A stretch of DNA of 64,000 bases from Pseudomonas fulva 12-X (GTDB taxonomy: Bacteria; Pseudomonadota; Gammaproteobacteria; Pseudomonadales; Pseudomonadaceae), in NCBI RefSeq assembly GCF_000213805.1, contig NC_015556.1, positions 1,674,001 to 1,738,000 on the forward strand, in the 5' to 3' direction. Positions 25,199 to 33,512 of this stretch are shown here, piece by piece (positions within the stretch are counted from its first letter, which is position 1; every line of letters starts with the position of its first letter). The notes beneath the pieces are model-generated. The model was not told where the DNA came from and did no database searches. It saw only the letters and a program-made list of their open reading frames with translations. The position numbers and the translations under genes were made by a program.

Positions 25199-26289
25199 TG
25201 CGCGACGATGCCCGCGATTTTCGAACCATCTTCCTCGATGGCGTGCCGATGATGGATACCCGCGCGCCGGTGGAATTCGCCAAGGGCGCATTCCCCGGCG
25301 TGGTCAACCTGCCGCTGATGACCGACCTGGAACGCCAGAAGGTCGGCACCTGCTACAAGCAGCACGGCCAGGACGCCGCCATCAAGCTCGGCCACCAACT
25401 GGTCGGCGGCGACATCAAGGCCGAACGAGTCGCCGCCTGGGCGGCCTTCGCCCGCGCCAACCCGAACGGTTATCTGTACTGCTTTCGCGGCGGCCTGCGC
25501 TCGCAGATCGTCCAGCAGTGGCTGCGCGAGGCGGGCATCGATTACCCGCGCATCACCGGCGGCTACAAGGCGATGCGCACCTTCCTGCTCGACACCCTCG
25601 AAGACGCCGTGGCGCAGTGCCGCTTCGTGGTGGTCGGCGGCATGACCGGCACCGGCAAGACCGACGTGCTGGCCCAGCTGCCCGATGGCCTGGATCTGGA
25701 AGGCCACGCCAACCACCGCGGCTCCAGCTTCGGCAAGCGCGCCACCGGGCAGCCGGCGCAGATCGATTTCGAGAACGCCCTGGCCGTGGACATCCTGCGC
25801 AAGCGGGCGGCAGGCATCGAGCGTTTCGTGATCGAGGACGAAGGGCGCATCGTCGGCAGCTGCAACGTGCCGTTGTCGCTGCACCAGGGCATGCAGACCT
25901 ATCCGCTGGTGTGGCTGGAAGACAGCTTCGAGGGGCGCGTGGAACGCATCCTGCGCGACTACGTGATCGACCTCTGCGCCGAGTTCATCGCCGTCAATGG
26001 CGAGGAGCGCGGTTTCGATCTGTTCGCCGCACGGCTGCTGCAGAGCCTGGACAACATCCACAAGCGCCTGGGCGGCGAACGCCACCAGCGCCTGCGGGCG
26101 ATCATGATCGACGCCCTCGGCGCCCAGCAGCGCAGCGGCGCCGTGGACTTCCACCGCGACTGGATCGCCGCGCTGCTGCGCGAATACTACGACCCCATGT
26201 ACGCCTACCAGCGCGACAGCAAGGCCGAGCGCATCGTGTTCGCCGGCAACGAGGGCGCGGTGGTCGCCTACCTGCGCGAGGCGCATTAA
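25198..26289 (+). CDS. mnmH: tRNA 2-selenouridine synthase MnmH (SelU, YbbB)
   Basis: MnmH replaces sulfur of 2-thiouridine at the wobble base of Lys, Glu and Gln tRNAs with selenium from selenophosphate, via a geranylated intermediate. The 363-residue protein has an N-terminal rhodanese domain ([16 protein letters not shown], active-site Cys95 in YCFRGGLRS) and a P-loop domain ([12 protein letters not shown], residues 147-158) with FIEDEG-type IEDEGRIVG. It is translationally coupled to selD. No selA, selB or selC is in the window, so here selenophosphate is at least used for tRNA modification. Confidence 0.96.
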   Translation: MRDDARDFRTIFLDGVPMMDTRAPVEFAKGAFPGVVNLPLMTDLERQKVGTCYKQHGQDAAIKLGHQLVGGDIKAERVAAWAAFARANPNGYLYCFRGGLRSQIVQQWLREAGIDYPRITGGYKAMRTFLLDTLEDAVAQCRFVVVGGMTGTGKTDVLAQLPDGLDLEGHANHRGSSFGKRATGQPAQIDFENALAVDILRKRAAGIERFVIEDEGRIVGSCNVPLSLHQGMQTYPLVWLEDSFEGRVERILRDYVIDLCAEFIAVNGEERGFDLFAARLLQSLDNIHKRLGGERHQRLRAIMIDALGAQQRSGAVDFHRDWIAALLREYYDPMYAYQRDSKAERIVFAGNEGAVVAYLREAH

Positions 26290-26302
26290 ATCCATCCGCC
26301 AA

Positions 26303-26395
26303 GTAGGGTGTGCCGGGCGGCGTTCCACTCGCGCAGCAGTACGCCGCTTGCCGGCATGGCGGACTGTTCGCTGTCGCTCCTGAGTCCGCCCTACG
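26303..26395. repeat. REP/BIME unit A next to RAYT gene
   Basis: GTAGGGTGTGCC...GCAGTACGCCG and GGCATGGCGGACTGTTCGC...GAGTCCGCCCTACG form an imperfect palindrome. It is repeated at 26438-26510 and 27132-27209 around the RAYT gene. Confidence 0.8.
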
Positions 26396-26437
26396 TGACT
26401 ATGGTGGCCGGGCGGCGATCTGTTCGTAAGGCGAAGG

Positions 26438-26510
26438 GTAGGGCGTACTCGCGCAGCAGTACGCCGTGCGCCGTAATGGCGGACTGTTCGCTGGCGTTCT
26501 GAGACCGACT
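26438..26510. repeat. REP/BIME unit B (degenerate)
   Basis: GTAGGGCGTACTCGCGCAGCAG, TACGCCGTGCGCC and GGCGGACTGTTCGCTGGCG match unit C. The right end (GAGACCGACTT) has diverged. It lies 50 bp before the RAYT start. Confidence 0.75.
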
Positions 26511-26559
26511 TGCGTGCTTGGTCTAGGCTCTACTCGTCAGAAACGCAAGGACGACGCCT

Positions 26560-27093
26560 ATGCCTAACTATCGCCGTGCCTGGCGCCCTGGCGGCACCTA
26601 CTTCTTCACCCATGCCCTGCGTGTTCGCCATGGCAATGATCTGCTTGTGCGCCACATTGAAATCCTGCGTGATGCGGTGCGTGTCATTCGGCGACGTCAC
26701 CCTTTCGAGATCCACGGTTGGGTGGTATTGCCTGATCACCTCCACTGCTTGATCGAACTGCCGCAAGGCGAGGCGGATTTCGCACTGCGCTGGCGCCTGA
26801 TCAAGATGCGCTTCTCCCGAGATGTGCCGGCCGACGAGTGGCGTTCGAAGATCCTTCTGCGTCGGCGGGAACGGGGTATCTGGCAGCGCCGTTACTGGGA
26901 GCATCTGGTACGTGACGAGGAGGATTTCAGGCGTCATCTCGACTACATCCACATCAACCCGCTCAAACATGGTCTGGTGCAGCGAGTGGGCGATTGGCCC
27001 TATTCCACGTTTCACCGGGATGTGGAACGCGGGGCCTATCCGCCGCACTGGGCCGGAGGCTCACAGACAGATGCAGATCTGTATGACGATTGA
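26560..27093 (+). CDS. REP-associated tyrosine transposase (RAYT)
   Basis: RAYTs are single-copy, domesticated relatives of IS200/IS605 TnpA that nick REP sequences through a 5'-phosphotyrosine. The 177-residue protein has the Y1-transposase core: FFTHALRVR, the HUH-type metal motif in WVVLPDHLHCLIELP (H-L-H), and the nucleophilic Tyr in RRHLDYIHINPLKHG. Basic segments (LRRRERGIWQRRYW) fit DNA binding. REP units on both sides within 100 bp make the REP-RAYT-REP (REPtron) arrangement complete. Confidence 0.93.
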   Translation: MPNYRRAWRPGGTYFFTHALRVRHGNDLLVRHIEILRDAVRVIRRRHPFEIHGWVVLPDHLHCLIELPQGEADFALRWRLIKMRFSRDVPADEWRSKILLRRRERGIWQRRYWEHLVRDEEDFRRHLDYIHINPLKHGLVQRVGDWPYSTFHRDVERGAYPPHWAGGSQTDADLYDD

Positions 27094-27131
27094 CCTGGGC
27101 CAAGAGCGATCATGCCTGCCCCATTCTTGAT

Positions 27132-27209
27132 GTAGGGCGTACTCGCGAAGCAGTACGCCGTGCGCCGGCATGGCGGACTGTTCGCTGTCGCTCCTGAGTC
27201 CGCCCTACG
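27132..27209. repeat. REP/BIME unit C downstream of RAYT gene
   Basis: GTAGGGCGTACTCGCGAAGCAG...GGCATGGCGGACTG...GAGTCCGCCCTACG is the best-conserved unit and ends 11 bp before the next gene's stop. A degenerate relative lies at 48852-48938. Confidence 0.8.
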
Positions 27210-27219
27210 CCTGACCTAC

Positions 27220-28380
27220 TCAGTGGGTGCGGAAGTGCCCGCTGCCCGGCTTGAAGCGCGCGGCCATAAGCATCAGCACCAGGGTGGCGGCGGCCATCAT
27301 CAGCCAGCTCAGGCGCAGGTCGTTGGTGTACTGGCGCAGTAGGCCGGCGAGCAGCGGCGAGGTGGCGGCGATCAGGTAACCGCCGCCTTGTACGAAGGCC
27401 AGCAGGTCGCCGGTCTGGCGTGGGTCGTCGAGATGGTCCTGAGCCACCACCAGCGACAGCGGAAACAGCGCGCCGATACCGATGCCGATCAGCACGCAGA
27501 TCGGCACCACCAGTGCCAAGGGTGCGACCACCAGGGCGATCAGCCCGAGCAGCAGGCTAGTCAGCACGAAACCCAGCAGCACCCGGCGATCCGGACAGCG
27601 CGCCAGCAGGCTCGAGGCCAGCAGGCCGGCCGCCACTTCGCAGAGCGTCAGAGCGGCCAGCAGCAGGCCGCTGGATTCGGCGCTCCAGCCCAGCGAGGTG
27701 TAGTAGGGCGGCAGCCAGGCCAGCACCAGCGTGTAACCCGCCGTGCCGACACCGAAGAAGGCCATCAGCAGCCAGGCGCGCGGCGAGCGCCAGGGATTGA
27801 GTGGTGCCGCTGAACTGTTTGCGGTTGGTTCGTCCGCCGGCGCGGCGCGCTTCCACACCGCGCAAGCGACGATGGCCGGTGCTGCCCAGGCCGCCAGTGC
27901 CCAGGCCCAGCCCAGCCACTGGGCCAGCCAGGGCGTCAGCGCGGCACCGAAGGCCGCGCCGCCCATGATCGCGCAGCTGTAGAAACCGATCAGCCGGCCA
28001 GCATCGTGGCTGAAGCGCGCCTTGATCAAGCCTGGTAGCAACGCCTGTACGAAGGCGATGCCGGCGCCGGCCAGCAGCGCGCTGACCAATAACGGCGTGG
28101 CGCTCGGCAGCAGGCCGCGGGCCAGGCAGGCGAGGGCGATCAGCAGGGTACCCAGCAGAATGCCGCGTCGCTCGCCGAGCCATCCATGCAGAACGGTCGC
28201 AGCCAGGGCGCCGAGGCCCATGATCACGATCGGCAGGCTGGTCAGCAGGCTGGCGCCCACATGCCCCAGGTGCGTGTCCAGCTGGATGCGGTCGAGCAGC
28301 GGGCCCACGGCCGCGAGTACCGGTCGCAGGTTCAGGCCCAGCAGGATGATCGCCAGGAGCAACAGGGTTTGCCGTTTCAT
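27220..28380 (-). CDS. MFS transporter, CynX/NimT (cyanate permease-like) family
   Basis: This 386-residue protein has about twelve membrane helices. It begins RQTLLLLAIILLGLNLRPVLAAVGPLL, the signature of the CynX/YycB group, and has the cytoplasmic loop with GxxxxxRxG-like GWLGERRGILLG. Members export or import small polar compounds, for example cyanate or 2-nitroimidazole; substrate unknown here. Its start overlaps the stop of the DMT-type transporter gene by ATGA. The open frame is much longer upstream, but only in the shadow of that gene. Confidence 0.87.
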   Translation of the reverse strand: MKRQTLLLLAIILLGLNLRPVLAAVGPLLDRIQLDTHLGHVGASLLTSLPIVIMGLGALAATVLHGWLGERRGILLGTLLIALACLARGLLPSATPLLVSALLAGAGIAFVQALLPGLIKARFSHDAGRLIGFYSCAIMGGAAFGAALTPWLAQWLGWAWALAAWAAPAIVACAVWKRAAPADEPTANSSAAPLNPWRSPRAWLLMAFFGVGTAGYTLVLAWLPPYYTSLGWSAESSGLLLAALTLCEVAAGLLASSLLARCPDRRVLLGFVLTSLLLGLIALVVAPLALVVPICVLIGIGIGALFPLSLVVAQDHLDDPRQTGDLLAFVQGGGYLIAATSPLLAGLLRQYTNDLRLSWLMMAAATLVLMLMAARFKPGSGHFRTH

Positions 28381-29279
28381 TGTGCTTTCTCCTGGGCCCC
28401 GCGCCAGGCCACCAGCAAAACGCCGATGACGATGCACAGCGCCGCCAGCGCCAGGCTCAGGCTGCCTTGTTCGCCGAGCAGACCGATGGCCATGGCCGCG
28501 CCCGTGATCGCCGCCACCGAGCCGATCTGGCTGAGAAATACCGTGCCCGCCAGCTTCTGCAGGATGAAGAACAGCGCATAGACCGCTGCGAACAACAGCA
28601 TCTGCACCAGTATCAGGCCGACGGCCAGGGGGCTGTTCAAGTTGGGCGAGAAGCCCACGCCAAACAGCGCCGTGAGCCCCAACAGCAGCGCGCCGCCCAG
28701 CAGCATGCCGGGCGCCAGCGACAGCGGCGTGGCGCCGCTGGGCCAGTACCGGGCTCGGTAGATATTGCCCAGCGCCAGGAATACCGGCACGCACAGCGCC
28801 GCCACCACCCACAAACCCGGGCTATCGCCGCCGTGCAGTTTGCCCAGGGCCAGCAGCAGGCTGCCGGACAAACCGATGCAAATGCCCACCAAGCGGATGC
28901 GGCTGAGCGCTTCCATGCGCAGCGCCAGGGCCAGCAGGTAGGTGAACAGGGGTGGGAAGGCCAGGCACATCGAGGCGAAACCGGCGCCGACATGGCCGAT
29001 GGAGCTGAACAGCAGGCCGTTCGGTACAGCGATGCTGAGCAGGCCCGAGGCCAGGTAGTAGCGTTGTTGTGTCAGGCTCATGCCAGGCCGCTCGCCGCGC
29101 GCCCAAGCGAACAGCAATAGCAGCAGGCCGCCGCCCAGCAGGCCCCACAACAGATAGGCCATCGGCTGCCAGCCGGCGTTGCCAGCCAGCTTCACCAGAA
29201 TGCTGGTGAGTCCCATCAGCGCGCCGACGGTGAACAGCAGGGCCAGGGCCAGAATGGGTCGATGCTGCGTGCCTGCCAT
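28377..29279 (-). CDS. EamA/DMT-family transporter
   Basis: The 300-residue protein has ten predicted membrane helices in two EamA repeats, beginning RPILALALLFTVGALMGLTSILVK. Such transporters export amino acids or other metabolites. ATG 29279 is preceded by a perfect AAGGAGG 7 bases upstream. It is the first gene of a two-gene operon divergent from a marR-like gene, with a dyad operator between them (29334-29351), so both are probably controlled by that repressor. Confidence 0.88.
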   Translation of the reverse strand: MAGTQHRPILALALLFTVGALMGLTSILVKLAGNAGWQPMAYLLWGLLGGGLLLLLFAWARGERPGMSLTQQRYYLASGLLSIAVPNGLLFSSIGHVGAGFASMCLAFPPLFTYLLALALRMEALSRIRLVGICIGLSGSLLLALGKLHGGDSPGLWVVAALCVPVFLALGNIYRARYWPSGATPLSLAPGMLLGGALLLGLTALFGVGFSPNLNSPLAVGLILVQMLLFAAVYALFFILQKLAGTVFLSQIGSVAAITGAAMAIGLLGEQGSLSLALAALCIVIGVLLVAWRGAQEKAQ

Positions 29280-29333
29280 GCAGGTGCCTCCTTGGACTGA
29301 ATACGTTAGGATGCGAACATTCTTTTTGAAAAG

Positions 29334-29351
29334 TATCTTGATGGCAAGATA
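29334..29351. promoter_or_regulatory. MarR-type operator in the divergent promoter region
   Basis: TATCTTG-ATGG-CAAGATA has perfect 7-bp arms. It lies 14 bp before the marR-like ATG and 55 bp before the DMT gene, where it could repress both. Confidence 0.75.
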
Positions 29352-29364
29352 AATCGAGGGCGAC

Positions 29365-29862
29365 ATGCAGGATCGAGCACAACTGGCTGCCGAGCAGTGG
29401 CGTGAACAACGTCCGGATGTGGATGGTTTTGCCATGGCGGTGATCGGCAGGCTGGGGGAACTGACCCAGGTGATCAGCCGCGACCACCTGCTGCCGTTCT
29501 TTGCCGAGCACGGCCTGCAGGCCGGCGAGTTCGACGTGCTGGCCACCTTGCGCCGCTCCGGCGAGCCCTATGCGCTGATGCCGACAGCACTGTACGAAAG
29601 CGCGATGATTTCCTCCGGCGGCATGACCAGCCGCATCGACCGCCTGGAAAAGGCCGGGCTGATCGAGCGGCGCAAGCATCCGTCGGACCGCCGCGGCATC
29701 CTGGTGGCGCTCACGCCGGCGGGCTTTGAACTGATCGACAACATGCTCACTGCCCATGTTGCTAACCTGCAGCGCGTTCTGGCCGCCCTCAGTGACGAGG
29801 AAAAACAGCAGTTGCATGCGCTCACCGGCAAGCTGCTGGCCAACCTGCAATCGGGTGAATGA
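29365..29862 (+). CDS. MarR-family transcriptional regulator
   Basis: The 165-residue protein has the MarR winged helix: LQAGEFDVLATLRRSGEPYALMP, recognition helix around SAMISSGGMTSRIDRLEKAGLIERR, and wing KHPSDRRGILVALTPAG. MarR repressors usually bind a dyad over their own promoter and are released by small ligands. The dyad at 29334-29351 and the divergent transporter operon support this. The following small membrane gene is probably co-transcribed. Confidence 0.93.
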   Translation: MQDRAQLAAEQWREQRPDVDGFAMAVIGRLGELTQVISRDHLLPFFAEHGLQAGEFDVLATLRRSGEPYALMPTALYESAMISSGGMTSRIDRLEKAGLIERRKHPSDRRGILVALTPAGFELIDNMLTAHVANLQRVLAALSDEEKQQLHALTGKLLANLQSGE

Positions 29863-29876
29863 AAGGAAGCGAACCC

Positions 29877-30173
29877 ATGTCTCTAGCTGCACTGATCATC
29901 GGCGTAATCGCCCAGATCTTCTTCGCCGGCCTGCAAGGCCTGATAGTGGTGTTTTCCGCCGCGGCCATCGCCAACCACAACGAACTGACGCCGTTTCAGG
30001 ACCGCCTGCTGGCGACCCTGATGCTGCTGCTTCCCGGCATCTCGCTGGCCACCGCCGCCCTGCTGGTGGTCGGCTACATCAACTCCGCGCCGTGGTCGTC
30101 CCACTTCTGGCACCTGCTGCCGGTGGTGGCGTTCGGGTTGTACCTGCTGTTTGCGTTTAGTTTGAGTCGTTGA
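29877..30173 (+). CDS. Small four-helix membrane protein
   Basis: This 98-residue, highly hydrophobic protein has three membrane helices (LAALIIGVIAQIFFAGLQG, LLATLMLLLPGISLATAALLV, LLPVVAFGLYLLFAFSLS). It begins 14 bases after the marR stop behind AAAGGAAG; an ATG at 29859 overlapping the stop is an alternative. No family is recognised. It may take part in the same export function as the divergent transporters. Confidence 0.7.
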   Translation: MSLAALIIGVIAQIFFAGLQGLIVVFSAAAIANHNELTPFQDRLLATLMLLLPGISLATAALLVVGYINSAPWSSHFWHLLPVVAFGLYLLFAFSLSR

Positions 30174-30525
30174 GCGGGCAGGGCACTGGGAACCCATCCG
30201 GCGGGAGCTTGGTTGTGGCGCTGAATCGTTAGAACGTGATTCCGCCGTACGGCCTGTGGGAACGGGCCATGCCCGTGATTTCGGGCATGGACTAGCGTTC
30301 TCGTGCGCTTTCCACATGTCATGTATGTGCGGCGGTTAGCTGACGCTGCATCGTCCGTTCTGAAACGGATGAGTGTTTGCTTAGGCTACTAAGGCCCCTT
30401 AATAGCGGGTTGCGGTGCTTGCCGGGCAGCGATCCGTTCGTGGAGTATTAAGCCGCTGGAGTTTCGAGTCATCTGCGAAGAGTGGAGGATGCATCAACCG
30501 GCGGGCTACTTCGCTCGTGAAGCTT
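30174..30525. other. Gene-free stretch with a hairpin
   Basis: The only structure seen is CCATGCCCG-TGATTT-CGGGCATGG (30267-30290), a perfect 9-bp stem, preceded by GTGGGAACG. This resembles the short GTGGGAGCGCGCCATG repeats at 53225, 54369 and 57599. No convincing reading frame is present. Confidence 0.5.
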
Positions 30526-30927
30526 TTATGCCAGATGATTTTGAGAGGCGACGAAGCTGGAATAGAGAATGTCGGCGAAATCAAGTTCATTGATATCGCC
30601 GGTAACCAGATCCCTGACGGCATCCGCCAGCAGATCATTGTCCAGCGTAATTTCATAATCATTAAGTGAAAGGTATTCCAGCCCGACTGCAAGCCCGGTG
30701 CGCTTATTCGCGTCAGGTAGTGCGTGGCCTCGCGCGATACTGGCAGTGTATTTGGCGGCAATTTCAAATATGTCATCGAGGCCGCCATAGGCAATAGCAT
30801 TGTCGATTCAGGCCAACGCGCCCTGCAGAGTCGGTATGTTTACCGCGCCTTTCATGCCGGGCTCGGTAGTCAAGATCTGGGTATTTATCTCGATGACGCG
30901 TTCAAATGGAAAGAAGATCAATTCCAT
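30526..30927 (-). pseudogene. Doc-family (Fic/Doc) toxin with in-frame stop
   Basis: Translating through one stop gives a 133-residue Doc-like protein. The second half has the Fic/Doc signature GHALPDANKRTGLAVGLEYL (H...DANKR), then a death-on-curing tail with DLVTGDINELDFADIL. Codon 40 (30808-30810) is TGA, just before IDNAIAYGG, where relatives usually carry Arg, so CGA to TGA is likely. The Phe after the catalytic His is Leu. Doc phosphorylates EF-Tu. This copy should be inactive unless the stop is read through or translation restarts. Confidence 0.8.
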
Positions 30928-31097
30928 TACATGTCAGCCAGCTTCTGAAAAGTTCTCTTGTGGGTTCGGAGCGCGAGTTTGGTCTCTGAATAAACGATCT
31001 GTTTACCTTGCTCGCCCCCCAAGTCCAGTTTCTTGGTGGCTTTGATTTTTGGCCTTTCTACTATGGATACGCCATAGGTGTTCAGCTTGTGGTTCAT
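30927..31097 (-). CDS. Antitoxin partner of the Doc-like toxin
   Basis: This 56-residue protein starts MNHKLNTYGVSIVERPKIKA and ends HKRTFQKLADM. Its stop (TAATG) overlaps the toxin ATG, the usual antitoxin-toxin coupling. It is short and basic and does not look like a full-length Phd/YefM protein. It probably belongs to a Doc-associated antitoxin group with a YGV(S)xVERPxIKATxKLDLGG opening. The gene appears intact although its toxin is broken. Confidence 0.7.
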   Translation of the reverse strand: MNHKLNTYGVSIVERPKIKATKKLDLGGEQGKQIVYSETKLALRTHKRTFQKLADM

Positions 31098-31235
31098 GGT
31101 TCGAGTACCCCAAACGGCTTGATCAATTTCTGCTCGTAAGCTAGCACAGGGATGTTCCGGACGCACTGCACCACAGGCTTTTAGGCGTGGGTACTTTTGC
31201 CCTCGCTGGATTTCGCTCAGTGCCAGTACCCCGCG

Positions 31236-32129
31236 TCACAACCGGTGATGCTCGATCAGAAAATCCACGAACAGCCGCACCCGCGCCGGCATGGTCGGGC
31301 CGCCGACGAACACGGCGTGGATCGGTTCCCGTTCGCCGGGGTTGAAGGTTTCGAGTAGCGGTATCAGGTCGCCGCGGCCGATGTCCTCGTTCACGGTGAA
31401 GGCGCCAATGCGGGCGATGCCGGCGCCCACGCGGGCCAGTTGCGCCAGGGCTTCGCCGCTGCTGCATTCGATATTGCCGCATGCCTTCAGGGAAAACGTC
31501 TCTCCATCGCGCAGGAAGGGCCAGTTGGGCTCGGCGCGGCGGAAGTTGAAGCGCAGGCAGTTGTGCTGCAGTAAATCTTCCGGCACCTGGGGCGTGCCAT
31601 GGCGCGCCAGGTAATCGGGCGAGGCCACCACCACCTGGCCGGTTTCGCCGATCTTGCGAGCGGTCAGCGGGCTGTCCGGCAGCGGGCCGAAGCGCACCGC
31701 CACATCAGCCACGCCGCCGAGAATATCCACCACTTCGTCACCCAGGGTCAGGTCGACCACGATGTTCGGGTAGCGCGCGCTGAACGCTGCCACCAGCGGC
31801 ACGATGGCCAGCCGGCCATGACCGAGCGCAGCGCTGACGCGGATGCGCCCCTTGGGCACGCTCTGGTCGGCGATGGCGTCCTCGACCTCCGCCAGGTCGG
31901 CGAGGATGCGCCGGGCGCCACGCAGGTAAGCCTCGCCTTCGGCCGTGAAAGTGATCGCCCGGGTGGTGCGCAGCAACAGGCGGGTGCCCAGGCGTTGTTC
32001 GGTGCGGGCGATGATGCGGCTGACCGCCGAAGGCGTCAGGCCCAGGGTGCGCGCGGCTGCCGACAGGCTGCCTTCCTGCGCCACGCGTACCAGCACTTCC
32101 ATCTCGCCCGATCGGCCGCCTACGTCCAT
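31236..32129 (-). CDS. LysR-family transcriptional regulator
   Basis: The 297-residue protein has an N-terminal winged helix (RVAQEGSLSAAARTLGLTP, SAVSRIIARTEQRLGTRLL) and a substrate-binding domain with DVAVRFGPLPDSPL. ATG 32129 gives a normal LysR length; an in-frame start 10 codons earlier is possible. It is divergent from the MFS gene, with 94 bp between starts, and probably regulates it. Confidence 0.92.
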   Translation of the reverse strand: MDVGGRSGEMEVLVRVAQEGSLSAAARTLGLTPSAVSRIIARTEQRLGTRLLLRTTRAITFTAEGEAYLRGARRILADLAEVEDAIADQSVPKGRIRVSAALGHGRLAIVPLVAAFSARYPNIVVDLTLGDEVVDILGGVADVAVRFGPLPDSPLTARKIGETGQVVVASPDYLARHGTPQVPEDLLQHNCLRFNFRRAEPNWPFLRDGETFSLKACGNIECSSGEALAQLARVGAGIARIGAFTVNEDIGRGDLIPLLETFNPGEREPIHAVFVGGPTMPARVRLFVDFLIEHHRL

Positions 32130-32223
32130 TTGTGCCTCTGCAGCAAAGGTGTTTGCCAAAAATGCGGTCTACCGCCCGTGGGAGCAGGATCGTAGCATTT
32201 GCGGCATAGATAAGGAGCCTCTC

Positions 32224-33393
32224 GTGCGTATCAATCCACCTCTCGTCGCGCTCGCCACCGGTGCCTTCGGCATCGGCGTTACCGAGTTCGCCCCCATGGG
32301 CATGTTGCCCGGCATCGCCAGCGACCTTGGCGTGTCGATTCCCGCTGCAGGCCTGCTGGTCAGTGCCTATGCCATCGGCGTGCTGATCGGCGCGCCGCTG
32401 ATGACCCTGACCACCGGCAAGATTCCCCGGCGTTACCTACTGATCGGGCTGATGGCCATCTTCACCCTCGGCAACCTGATGTCCGCCCTGGCCACCGACT
32501 ACACCAGCCTGCTGATCGCCCGGGTGGTCACCTCGCTCAACCACGGCGCCTTCTTCGGCGTCGGCTCGGTGGTCGCCGCCAGCCTGGTCGCACCGGACAA
32601 ACGGGCCGGCGCGGTCGCTGCGATGTTCATGGGCCTGACCCTGGCGACCATCGGCGGCGTGCCGCTGGCTGCCTGGTTCGGTGAAGTGCTTGGCTGGCGC
32701 ACGTCATTCTGGGGCATCTCCGGCCTGGGCCTGATCACCATGCTCGCGCTGTGGTTCGCCTTGCCCAATGTCGAGTTGCCGAAGAGCGACGGCGTGCTCG
32801 CCGAAATCCGTGTGCTGGGCCGCGGCCCGGTACTCGCCGCACTGGCCCTGACCGTGGTCGGCTCCAGCGCGATGTTCACCGTATTTACCTACATCGCGCC
32901 GATCCTCAGCACCCAGACCCATGCCTCCACCGGCTTCATCACCGCCATGCTGGTGCTCTACGGCGTGGGCCTGACCCTGGGCAACATGTGGGGCGGCAAG
33001 GCGGCGGATCGCTCCATCGACCGTACCCTGATCGCCTCGCTGAGCGCGCTGATCCTAGTGCTGCTGGCCTTCACGGTGCTGATGCGCTGGCCGCTGCCGG
33101 CCGCCGTGGCCATCCTCATTTGGGGCATCGCCAGTTTCGCCATCGTGCCGCCACTGCAGATGCGCGTGATGGAAGCCGCCAAGGCCGCGCCCAATCTGGC
33201 TTCGGCAGTGAATATCGGCGCCTTCAACCTGGGCAACGCGATTGGCGCGGCGCTGGGTGGTGCGGTGATCAACGCGGGGCTCGGTTATCCGGCGATTTCG
33301 CTGGCGGGAGCGGCGATGGCGGCACTGGGTCTGCTGATGGTGTTGGGGGTTGCCTGGCGATCCCGAGCGGTGGCTCCTGCGGTATATCCATGA
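32224..33393 (+). CDS. MFS transporter, DHA1 (AraJ/YdhP-like) family
   Basis: The 389-residue protein has twelve membrane helices and the DHA1 N-terminus LVALATGAFGIGVTEFAPMGMLPGIA (family form: GxxEFxxxGLLP), with the motif A-like loop LTTGKIPRRYLL. GTG 32224 has AAGGAG seven bases upstream; the open frame reaches back to 31945 but only through the divergent promoter. Probable efflux of sugars or drugs. A 190-bp part of its 3' region is repeated at 35436-35629. Confidence 0.88.
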   Translation: MRINPPLVALATGAFGIGVTEFAPMGMLPGIASDLGVSIPAAGLLVSAYAIGVLIGAPLMTLTTGKIPRRYLLIGLMAIFTLGNLMSALATDYTSLLIARVVTSLNHGAFFGVGSVVAASLVAPDKRAGAVAAMFMGLTLATIGGVPLAAWFGEVLGWRTSFWGISGLGLITMLALWFALPNVELPKSDGVLAEIRVLGRGPVLAALALTVVGSSAMFTVFTYIAPILSTQTHASTGFITAMLVLYGVGLTLGNMWGGKAADRSIDRTLIASLSALILVLLAFTVLMRWPLPAAVAILIWGIASFAIVPPLQMRVMEAAKAAPNLASAVNIGAFNLGNAIGAALGGAVINAGLGYPAISLAGAAMAALGLLMVLGVAWRSRAVAPAVYP

Positions 33394-33407
33394 CTGCGCG
33401 CTGTTAG

Positions 33408-33490
33408 GGCGTCAGGCGTACCGGACGGCGTTCTGTCTGCGAAGCGGTACGCCTTTGTATCGGCAGGCGAGGCGCCTGAGCGCGCCCTAA
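33408..33490. repeat. Degenerate REP-like palindrome
   Basis: TTAGGGCGTCAGGCGTACC...GGTACGCC and TGAGCGCGCCCTAAGG form an imperfect palindrome related to the REP units near 26.3-27.2 kb. It lies between converging genes. Confidence 0.5.
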
Positions 33491-33512
33491 GGTCTGCCTG
33501 CGCAGTCCGTAT

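Noticed and set aside
26303..27209. Short repeated units as a CRISPR array
   Set aside because: Units are imperfect palindromes of about 75-90 bp flanking a RAYT gene, with no regular spacers and no cas genes.
27220..28812. 530-codon version of the CynX-type transporter
   Set aside because: The extra 144 residues lie inside the DMT transporter gene in another frame; the ATGA junction at 28377-28380 gives the natural start.
30808..30810. TGA in the doc-like gene as a selenocysteine codon
   Set aside because: selD is present in the window, but Fic/Doc proteins have no selenocysteine at this site, relatives usually carry Arg, and no SECIS-like hairpin was seen directly after it.
31141..31482. 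113-codon Arg-rich open frame
   Set aside because: Overlaps the LysR regulator in another frame and has shadow composition.
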